Positions 46,690 to 64,000 of a DNA stretch of 64,000 nucleotides are shown here, one piece after another. The number at the start of each line of letters is the position of its first letter. Position 1 is the stretch's first letter. This DNA comes from Ptychodera flava. Its lineage: Eukaryota; Hemichordata; Enteropneusta; Ptychoderidae. The notes under the pieces are model-generated. The model made no database searches. It was given only the letters and a program-made list of their open reading frames with translations, and was not told the origin of the DNA. The stretch lies in the NCBI RefSeq assembly GCF_041260155.1, contig NC_091933.1:22784599-22848598 (forward strand), given 5' to 3'. The position numbers were made by a program, and so were the translations under genes.

Positions 46690-48305
46690 GAAAACAAATC
46701 GGCTACTACAAAACCCAGAGAAGATCGGTTTTGGTATGAACAAGATAACAGGTATAATATATTGACATGGAATATGCGCCATCGATACACATTTGTTGAA
46801 AACATTTTTGCCGTTTATTTTCTGTTAAATGTTTTGGGAACTTGGCAATGGGCGTGTTTGATCGCGAGTTTGTTCCATGGCTCCAACGTTTTCTGCGTCA
46901 TAGACGAAGACGGACCTCGTGAGACATTGCGTTAGAAATAGTACATACACATAAGTACAGCGGCTAGGAACCCTCTTGTAGACTTTTCAAAAAGAAAAAT
47001 CAATAAAACGCTGACAGTTTACCACCTTTTTTGCTGCAATATAACGTGACCCCAAAATGACGACTTTTACCTATCACTTTGTCGAAAAGTAGGTTTGAGC
47101 AGACTATTTGGCCAAAAAAATGTCGACTGTGACCTCGTCCCCATTCTAAGTATTGTAGTTTGAACCGTCCAGGGTACACCTGTACTCGATTCGGGGCGGG
47201 TGGCTCTTGGTCCCTAGGAGAGACGGACCGAGCTACTGTGGAGTGAACCGTAGGTCCCTATGCATAGGAAAATTAAGCAGTGAAATTATTCTGCTCTTAA
47301 AGACGGAGTCTCCCTTTAAAAGGACGCCAAGGTATGGCGGCGTTCATTGTGTAAGTGGACACCAAACAGGCAACACGCGGGCACACGCTCCAGAAAATGT
47401 CACTTTTTAGTTTTCCCCGGCCGCAAAAACACAGACAGACTGCCAAGCGGTCAGCGTGAAGTTGCTGCCAATCGAACTCTGTGGTTATATTCAAAGTTTA
47501 ACGTGACTGGAAGACAATTTTTTTAGAAAATTCGAGCGTTTGTGGTGGGGAATCAATGACCATTGGCGATTTGAACCGACTGTCAATCAAAAGCTTGCAT
47601 GAACTCTGTTTGCAGGATTAGTAAAATGTGACAAAAGGTTGAGATCAGTTTATGTAATTAATGTTATAGAAATCAAACATCATACTGGCCATGTGTTTGA
47701 CTGGAAGGAGAACTCCACTAATGCGAGAACCTGGGATTGAAAAGTGCGGCTTTAAAATCAGAAGCTCGAGGCCTTATCTTGGAAACGTGTTTGTTGTAAG
47801 GTTTCTTTCTTTCCGTCTTTCGAGCTAACCAACAGAAAAATCGAACAAGTTGCGGTTTGAATGTGTCTTAACCCCCAAAGTCTGTCCAACTTTGGACCCG
47901 GTCGATGACACTCAGAAGCGAATTTCACCTGACGCTTGCAGTATCTGTAACCATAGACAGAGAACCGTCTATGATGTAACTAGCCTTATCTATAGACCCT
48001 AATTTGTTTCAAAGGTCTATGTTTTATCCAGCAAATATCATGCATGCTCGAATTCAACCATCTTTTGTGCACTTCTTTCAATAGAATAAATCTGTTTCAC
48101 CTGTAGCCAATATTTAAAGTAATCACTGAACAATAAATGCGTCTCGAGTTAAATAATAAGTTGACGCAGAAAAATATACATATGTAAAACGTTTTCCATC
48201 GAATACACTTAATTTATACAGTTATTAAACTATGTGATTTATACAGTTATTAAACTATGTGAGCTCTACATACTTTGAGAGATAATATATCTGCATCTCA
48301 GAACG
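46690..48305. other. Intergenic spacer, no recognised feature
   Basis: No domain, RNA gene or element boundary was identified. Confidence 0.35.
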
Positions 48306-48310
48306 ACAAC

Positions 48311-48580
48311 TTTAAGGTAGTTTTCAAAGTCTTAGACTCTCGGAACGAATTATCTAACATTTACCGATACTTGAAGTTCAGCATGACCGCCAATTCTGTG
48401 TTAACTCTCTGGGGAAAAATAAACGTTTCTAGTTTTGAAAAAAACTGATATAGTAATTTTCTTCGAAAAACTAATATGGTAAAAAATTCTTCTATGAGCC
48501 CCTACAAGTGGTAGACCAGAAAAGTACTGAAAAAAATTTATAGCCTTATTATCTGCCATCAAGGCGCATTCTAACTTAAA
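48311..48580. mobile_element. TTAA-type MITE copy, diverged and shortened
   Basis: Starts 'tttaaggtagttttcaaagt' and ends 'aaggcgcattctaacttaa'. Internal blocks 'acatttaccgatacttgaag' and 'gtggtagaccagaaaagtac' match the family, but the first ~80 bp is deleted. Confidence 0.65.
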
Positions 48581-49504
48581 GGCGATCTGCTAAACTCATC
48601 ACAAACGTATCATAAAACTGTCATCTCAAACATCTTTATGTTTGAGGAGAACTCATTTGCAGGCGTCCGAATTATACTGGTAAACCTATAACATGTATGC
48701 TTTAACCAGATCTCTATGTTCTCGTACAACATTTATAAATGAATGCTTCTCTTTGACGAGTACATTGATTCTTGAATATGTTTGTGACTAAGCACATTTT
48801 AGAGTACGGGTTTTCGTTAAGGTCACCTGGGATGAAATACCGAAGCTGTAGAACATGTGAAATGTGACGTTGTTGACGTGCTGAGTTGAGTGTTGACGGA
48901 CCCTTCACTGGTGCAGACAATCGTTACCTTTGCTATGACTGAGGTCATCTTATCAAACAAACAGTAGAGCTCACAGATCATTACTATCATATGTCATCGT
49001 CGATTAAGGACCCCCGCGGTCTCCGCCCTGGGAAAACCGAAACATTGCCATAAAAGGAAACAACAACGGTCTTCCTGACACCAAAGGTGATGTTTTATGG
49101 CTGCCATTGCATGCAATGGAATGATAAATATTAGAAATAATGTGTCCATTAGCGAGTTATTTGAGATTGGCGTATCTTTCTGCTACGGCTTGGCAGATAA
49201 GCCCATCTTGTGGTATTTGTACTGCGCTGATGTCAAAATTTGACATGTTACTATGTATAAAGGAAAGCCCAATTCAAGTTTCATCATTAAGTATTCACAA
49301 TTTACCCTAAAAAGCCAACGTTTTGGGACTTTGTAGATCGAAGGGTCGGTTAGTATTTCCCGAATATCAGGATGTCTGAAAATTTACAAACACCACGATA
49401 CTTTCACGAAATTGTCGACCCTTGCCTGTGACTTTCCATGAAAACTATTGACACCCCTTGACCACTCTTCTATGAAATACCACAGAAAAAATGGAAGACG
49501 CCTT

Positions 49505-49582
49505 GACCATTGACGTTTATTTATGGGCAAGGGCCAGACGAAAGCCAAAAATTAACGGGCGAGGCTTACCGATCCCGTTAAT
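49505..49582. repeat. Half copy of the 31.3-kb palindromic MITE
   Basis: 'gaccattgacgtttatttat', 'gggcaagggcc' and 'ccaaaaattaacgggcgagg' follow the left arm of the 31231-31404 palindrome through its centre and then break off. Confidence 0.8.
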
Positions 49583-50149
49583 TTTGGTACATACAGTGGT
49601 ATGTACATAGGTTGGAGAGGAGATAAGGACTTGTAGGTAATAAAGAAAGCAGTCAGACGGTTTGGAGTTGAAATCCTTATTTGAAATATCACAGTCAAAA
49701 TTAATAAAATTAAATAAAGTAAACCATTGCACAAAAAACACATCCTTCCCAACCCCTCCCCCACCCCAGTGGACTGACTGCTGTACCCCGTGGTGCGATG
49801 TACAAATTAGTAAACGTATAATATATATGCCATTGTCCACCCCGAGAGGCTATAGCTGTATGAAGATTAGGGCGATTTCTCTTTGACAGAAGGGGCCGGG
49901 GTTAGGGTTCGCATGATTGCCTGCTCAAGTTGACAGCGGCCACTGCAGTGCAGTCTTCCCTGCCCGCCTTTTCAGTTCTAAAGAAAAAATACGGCTGTAT
50001 TCAAAAACCCCACCTAAAAAATTGATGCATCAAAAACCTGGGCTTTGAACTGCCCTTCAAATAGCCTCAGTTATGATCCTTAACTTTCACAGACATGACA
50101 GCTGTGCGTCGACCCTGGTCGATATTCACTGGCGTACAAAAGCCATCAC

Positions 50150-51530
50150 AAAAGCATTGTCAAGGATTAAATTGGTATTTCTCAAACAATCCAATATATC
50201 AGTCAAAACCATGTGAGCGATCCATATGCCTTTCGCAAACTTGAAAGTGCTTACACCAAGAATGATACAAGTAAAATTTCAGTTCAATCGGTGCATTGGT
50301 TCTCAAGAAGAAGATGTTTAAAGATTAAATTGCTATTTCTCAAAAATCAAATATGGCGGGTAAGGTCACGCGACTGCACGTGATTTTATTTGCAAATATC
50401 AAAGACCTAAGACCTGCTGCACACCAAGCGGTTGCCATGGTTGAAAGTACTTGCACTGATGATTGTGTAAATTTTGAGCTTGGATGGTCTTTTGGTCCTT
50501 GTAAAGAAGAATTTTTATTATCATCTCGTTGTTATTATAGTTCTTTTTGTGAAATCCAATATGGCCGCCAAACCACGTGACCGGTCCGTATGCCTTTCGC
50601 AAACTTGATAGTTATACTCACACTATGGATGATATGAACAAAATTTCAGTTTAAATGGTGGGGTGGTTCTGAAGAAGAAGATTTTTTGTATATTATTCAA
50701 AGGTTTTCACAAAAATCAATATGGCCGCCAAACCACGTGATCGATTGAAAGTTTTTCCCAAATAAACTTCAAAATGCTCGCACTAAGGATGATATGAGTC
50801 AAATTTCACTTCAAACGGTGTATTGGCTCTGGAGAAGAAGATTTTTAAAGATAATATTGGTATTTATTTGAAAATCCAATATGGCGGTCAAACCACATGC
50901 CCGATCCACATGCTTTTCGCAAACTTGAAAGTACTTATACTAATGATAATATGAGCAGGAATTCAGTTCAAATGGTGCGATGGTTCTCGAAAAGAAGATT
51001 TTTTTAATGTCATTCGCTGGTAATCGTAGGTTTTTCGCAAAACTCTATATGGCTGCCAAACTATGTGACCGATAAAAATGATTTTCGCAAACTAAAAAGT
51101 ACTCACACTAAGGATGACACAAGTGAAATTTCAAAGTAAATGGTGCGTTGGTTGCGGGAAAGAAGATTTTTAAAGATTACATCGGGATATTCGCAAAACC
51201 CAATATGGCTGCAAAACCACGTGACGTCACCTTTTGCAAACTTGAAAGTGCTCATACTAACGATGATACGAGAAAAATTTCAGTGTTGGTTCTGAAGAAG
51301 AACATTTTTAAAGATTAAATGGGTATTTTTCAAAATTCCAATATGGCGGCCAAGGTCACGTGACCGCGCGATTTTATTAACAAATATCAAAGACCTAAGG
51401 CCATGCTTGCTATACACCATCTTTCAAATCGACCAGACCCCTAGGTCATCAGGAGAAGCCATTTTAAGGTTTTTGAAAAATCCTAGGTGAGCAAAAAAGT
51501 TCGGGAAGAACATGAAGAGGAAGAAGAATA
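50150..51530. repeat. ~160-bp tandem array with 'aatatggccgccaaaccacgtg' core
   Basis: About eight units; the 'atatggc' core occurs near 50198 (degenerate), 50350, 50559, 50718, 50877, 51048, 51202 and 51341. Each has 'cttttcgcaaacttgaaagt', 'aaggatgatatgag', 'aaatttcagtt' and 'gttctgaagaagaagatttt'. The outer units contain 'aaggtcacg' and one carries the 12-bp palindrome 'ggtcacgtgacc' (51356-51367). Confidence 0.85.
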
Positions 51531-51539
51531 TTGATCGCC

Positions 51540-53670
51540 TACAAAAACAGTAGGGCACAGCCCATAGGCTTGGGTCCCTAACTACTACACATATCTACTT
51601 CATGATTTTGAAAGTCATTCTCGTCACTGAGGTCACCTTGTGAATTATCGTGACTCTAAAACCAAGCCAATAAAGCAATGGTCGTGCGAGGCTATAAACA
51701 ACCAGGCCCGAGAAACAAATTACTTGTAACGTCAAGAAGGACCATCTCGAACCACTGATGTCATAATACACGATACCAAGTGCCTGTAGGGGTAACCATG
51801 AACTGCTAGCATGCCGCAGTCGTCGGAGTTATAGATATGTTGATTTTGGGGTTTCATTGATACAATTCAATAGTCGAGACAAGCAGAGACTTGCACACTC
51901 ACATGCACACTCTGAAAGTTTACTCTTTATCAAACACGACACATGAAAGAAAGAAACATACGCGGCAACCTTTAATACTGCTCGGTGTTGTTTATTAGCC
52001 ATAAGTAATTGTATATTTATTGATCCATGGTTACCTTGCTCTACCAACCGAACGTATTAATAATTGTATTGACACTATACAAACACGTCTGATTACTTTT
52101 GAACTATTGCCAATAAGATAACATAAACACTTTTGGTTGATGACATACATGATAGTGGTATTTGAGAATTACCACACATACAATTGAGTCTACAACTTAG
52201 CGATGTTATCGTTTTTATTGGATCCATACGTTAACCATAAAATCTGTGTTGCAGATAGTCTATGACTACAACTTACATATACATTAGCCATATCATAAGT
52301 GTAGTACACCGAGTTGAAAAAACTTAGCCATGATACACTATTCTACATAGTGTGTATAGAAATTAGCCATGTCAACATGCATATGTGAGCTACATTCAGT
52401 ATACATGGTAGCCATATTATCAGGTTTACATACACCATGTTATATATTCTGTTTAACTTTATAAAACTTGGCCACAATTCGTGAACTTCGATATCAATGA
52501 GCCATGTCAACATTTGAGTTCCATTCACGATAAAAGTTAGCCATGTCATCTGATTGACATGTAAAAGATAGCCATCTTATATATTCTATAAAAACTTTGC
52601 AATGGATTGAGAGTTTTGATATAGTAGGAAATCCTTTCAGTAATACAGTGTTATGAGTTATATTTTGAATCATAACATTGTCAACGGCGAGGGTTTTTTT
52701 TAAGACTAAGAGTTCAAATTGCAATCTCACTGAAACTTGTATTTTACAACAAGGCCGAAAGTAAGAAGTTCAGCGTTCTAAACGTTCTTTCGCGGAGCTC
52801 GGTTGTTCGTGGAGTCGGTGAAGGGAATGTGTTTCCATGCAATACAGAAGTACTTTTTATAAGGGAACGTATACTGTGAAGAAGATCACCATTTCTCTAG
52901 CGGTAATGCCGATTCACCCTGTGTTATCTAGTCAACTGGTCTACGAAGCTCAATGGATGTTAATATTCATTCGAAATCATGTTCACACTCTAGTTTCCTA
53001 TGATGTCTATCAGCGTTTTCCTGAAAAAGTGGCATTCGCATATTGTATCGGATAAATTGTCATCGTTTGATGAGCATCTTTAGCATACGATTCGTATCCG
53101 TTCGTTTCATTAAAGACAGTCGAAGCGATGTCTATCATATAAATTGACAGACTGTGTTCACGAGTTGATAATTATGTAGATAGAGCCTCAACAGATTTTG
53201 TGGAAAAAGTGATGTATTGACATTTACCTCAACCCTTCCAAACAATAATGAAACTTACTTGTATTATCTTATGTTAAATTTGCTATCCCTATCATTAAAT
53301 GAAGTCAAATTCAAGGTAATGAATGACGATCAGAAGGAAAGACTAGTCCATAACATTGTCATTCCATCAGCGTTTCAAATCCTGTTGGAATCAACAATAT
53401 TTTGGTTGCAGTTGACATTAGCAAATTCGTTCGAAGAACGTAACAGGAAGTAACAAGGAAGACAAACGTGAAGTTAAATGACATTGTTATGGTAGCCATT
53501 TTCAGTTGACATCACTCTCAGACGATAAAGCTTCTGTTAGGAACAGGTAACGTCATCCAGTACAGTTCAAGAGGATTAAAAGATTGAAAATACAATTAAT
53601 AAACCACAATACAGATCAAGAAATGTATCCCTACAAGAGTGTTGGTTGTCCGATGACTCTCATTTGTTGC
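51540..53670. other. 3' flank of histidine ammonia-lyase
   Basis: Contains a weak ~40-bp periodicity of 'tagccat' (52285-52575). Otherwise no recognised feature. Confidence 0.35.
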
Positions 53671-53677
53671 GTAGCGT

Positions 53678-61715
<8,038 letters not shown>

Positions 61716-61719
61716 CTGG

Positions 61720-63425
61720 TGGAAAAATCGAAGGAAAGGGCTATCGGTCACACAACGTGTAAGCAAGGTACCCGAATCGATGAGAGAAAGGTAAAAATCA
61801 AAAGATATTTTTCACCCAAGATATCATCTAATCCGCGTCTATATTGGCTTTCTCTGTGAAATACGAAATCTACCTTTTTAAAAGCCGAATAAATCAAATG
61901 GCGAAAATTGGTTCATTTAAACACAGTTTTGTTGCTTCGAGCTAAAGAACGCTTTATCCCTATCATAAACTATGGCAAGTTTACCTGCTCGAGGGTTCGT
62001 TAACCTTGCCTAGTTTTTAGAAAAAAGCTGCCATGTAAACAGTGCGCTGGAAACGATCCAAAACGTTAAAAGCGGTGAACGAAACAAGGAAGCCATTCTT
62101 TGCATTCCAGATGACTGCCTGCACAACTAGAACATCTTGATCTACTTAATCGTAATGTATCGAGTCAACAAAAGTGGGGCATACGACTACAAGTAAGAAA
62201 CACAACACACAAAAACAAGGTTGATGTCTTTGTTTTCTTTGTCACAAAATGTGAAGTTTCAGTTATCCAAATTTTAGGTTTATTCCTCTATCAGTGGCCC
62301 CTGGCCGACTGATAATCATGATTAAATGTTAACGTGGTCTTGCTGACCTACTTGTCTGTGTGCAGGTGTGTCGGTCCATACAACCACTGCATGAGCTGGT
62401 TTGGAGAATCATGAAGTTAACGAGGAGTTCGTACCATGAGGTCATGACCTCCACTGACAGCACATACCGTCGCTCGTCTTGACACGGCTATTCCGTTTTG
62501 TGAATATGACGGTCCAACAAACGAGGCAACTTTCGTTGAAATGTTTACTGAAGTTTTTTGTTGTTCTGACGCAAGCTGGTGTAAATTTCTATCGCACGAC
62601 ATGGTTCAAAGCCACCCAAGGGAAGCTTTGTGAGCTTGGGATAGAACCACGAGGTTCACTATTTCGCCATCCACATAATTCAGTGAGCATTTTTACATTT
62701 ATAAGAAATACTCAATCTGATTAATGACTCTATAAAAACCATACAAAATTGTGTAAAAGAAGGGAGTTGCTTCTCCTTAAAGGGCAATGGTCGTCGCGCT
62801 GCTCATGCTCGTGAGGGGGTCCCCCCCCCCTGTTGTAAACATATCCAAGGCCGCCACACTAAGTTACGGTTTTACTCCAATGGTTGCGATATTGCCACTT
62901 GTTAAAGCGGCGGACGGTCTGTCCCAAGCATTCCCACTTACCAAAGCTAACACGCAATAACAGGTCAATTAATCTGAGTTAAATATCTGCTGAATACACG
63001 CTACATTGAGATCACATTTGATCATGATTTTCTTGAATTGGGCTCGGCTACTGTTATCGCTCGAGCGTACTTGAGAACACTTACCCGTACGCGTGTTACA
63101 GTAATACGCCAACACACTATCAAATGACCGGGCTCTAAGTCCACAACGTCGCTGGCAAAGACGAGAGCCCAACAGGAGTACAGTCGACAATAACGCAAGC
63201 AACAGAAATCTACGTATCTGGCAGAGCAATGCCCGCTGCAGCAGCTGAGTAAGGAGAATCTGTTCCGTGGTCTGCGTGAATTTCGGTGTCGAGAGAATCG
63301 GGTATATGGCGCTCTCCGTTCGGCTGTGGAGAATCCGACCCCACTACGAAGTTTGCCCCCACCCCAACCTACGTGGTGTGGTGCAACTGATAATTCCGAG
63401 CACAGGCGCTCCTTAGCTGGGTAGT
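61720..63425. other. Upstream HAL region, exons unresolved
   Basis: Missing N-terminal HAL exons could lie here or further right. No family match of useful length was found. A strong minus-strand donor ('acgg|gtaagtg', near 63084) follows an open frame without ATG and could mark a 5' UTR exon. Confidence 0.3.
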
Positions 63426-63427
63426 CT

Positions 63428-64000
63428 GCTAAATAGATCGATTTTCGGATCGATCTATTGATCCCGTAGTCGATATGCCCGCCACTGCAACCTAAATACT
63501 CACAAGGTGTGCAACACAATCACTCAAAAAACACACCACCCGATTTGTCAACTGGCCGGCCGTGCACTCGCACAAAACATTCAGAACTACACTCCCACTA
63601 CTGATTGGCTAATCAACTGCCAAAACAAAGGTCATGGCAAGACGTCACTGGTTAAGTATAGTTGAACCAATCAGCAGTGGAAAAAATGACGTCATATGGT
63701 AGAATCGTTCTGTAGGCCACGTTTCACTGCGCTTGGTCTCAAAACACGGCCGATTTCTTCAAGATAATGCGAGTAACACGTTCATCGGCGTGATTTTCGA
63801 GGAGATGGTTAAATTTGTGATCCAACTAGGTATATGGGAGTGTAGTTCTGAATGTTTTGTGCGAGCGCACGGCCAGTTGACAAATCGGGTGGTGTGTTTT
63901 TTGAGTGATTGTGTTGCACACCTTGTGAGTATTTAGGTTGCAGTGGTGGGCATATCGACTACGGGATCAATAGATCGATCCGAAAATTGATCTACTTAGC
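63428..64000. repeat. Large inverted repeat (165-170-bp arms) around a promoter-like core
   Basis: The arms 63428-63596 and 63836-64000 are ~95% reverse complements. The outer end is 'gctaaatagatcgattttcg' and the inner end is 'tcagaactacactccc'. The 240-bp spacer holds CCAAT boxes in both orientations ('gattggctaatc' 63603-63614; 'gaaccaatcagc' 63664-63675), 'gacgtcac' at 63641 and a perfect CRE 'tgacgtca' at 63687-63694. The right arm reaches the window edge. Confidence 0.8.

Noticed and set aside
45949..46805. Minus-strand open frames of 277 and 249 codons
   Set aside because: They are translations of the pentanucleotide repeat (TTLHY-type) and have no gene signal.
62942..62973. Possible 32-bp HAL exon upstream of exon a (encodes 'LIDLLLRVSF', correct phase)
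   Set aside because: Length and phase fit the gap before the active-site Tyr, but identity to the family is only a couple of residues; needs cDNA.
63079..63350. Minus-strand hydrophobic open frame ('RRFLLLALLSTVLLLGS') ending at a strong gtaagt donor
   Set aside because: No ATG in the frame after an upstream stop and no family match; could be a 5' UTR exon, but not a supported coding gene.

Overview
This is a eukaryotic nuclear window. It has multi-exon genes with GT-AG introns, long introns, AT-rich spacers, abundant microsatellites and many DNA-transposon relics. The proteins are animal-like, and the style of the dispersed repeats suggests a marine invertebrate, possibly a deuterostome such as an acorn worm, echinoderm or lancelet. 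That placement is inference; nothing in the window fixes the species.

Three protein genes can be rebuilt exon by exon. (1) Plus strand, 12498-15831: an SLC16/monocarboxylate-transporter-like gene with four coding exons and one apparent extra base in exon 3. (2) Minus strand, 42476-22694: a complete M17 leucyl-aminopeptidase of the C. elegans W07G4.4 type. Fifteen exons give a 513-residue model whose phases all agree, whose metal and catalytic residues are all present, and whose start codon appears to be split by intron 1. (3) Minus strand, 61715-53678: histidine ammonia-lyase. Fifteen exons encode the MIO-forming Ala-Ser-Gly core through the C-terminus; the N-terminal exons were not found. 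The last two genes lie in tandem on the minus strand. No functional link between the three is evident beyond amino-acid and metabolite turnover.

Layout: 1-9250 is repeat country. It holds a ~188-bp satellite with arrays in opposite orientation, a LINE 3' fragment, and a 314-bp TIR element with a 9-bp target duplication. 9250-12470 has no recognised content. 12498-16563 is the transporter gene. 16.6-18.4 kb is blank. 18.4-21.3 kb is a ~400-bp repeat array that folds back on itself, followed by a compound tetranucleotide microsatellite. 22.7-42.5 kb is the aminopeptidase gene. Its intron 4 (31920-39680) is almost entirely a 7.05-kb decayed hAT transposon, itself carrying two nested insertions. 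42.5-53.7 kb is intergenic, with TTAA-flanked MITEs, a 600-bp pentanucleotide mosaic and a ~160-bp tandem array. 53.7-61.7 kb is histidine ammonia-lyase, with microsatellites in four introns. 61.7-64.0 kb ends in a large inverted repeat around a promoter-like core.

The most noteworthy items are the nested hAT system with a PCNA-binding-like N-terminus, the CT repeat that serves as the polypyrimidine tract of a histidine ammonia-lyase splice site, MITE and tandem families carrying YY1-like and E-box motifs, and the inverted repeat around CCAAT/CRE motifs at the right edge.
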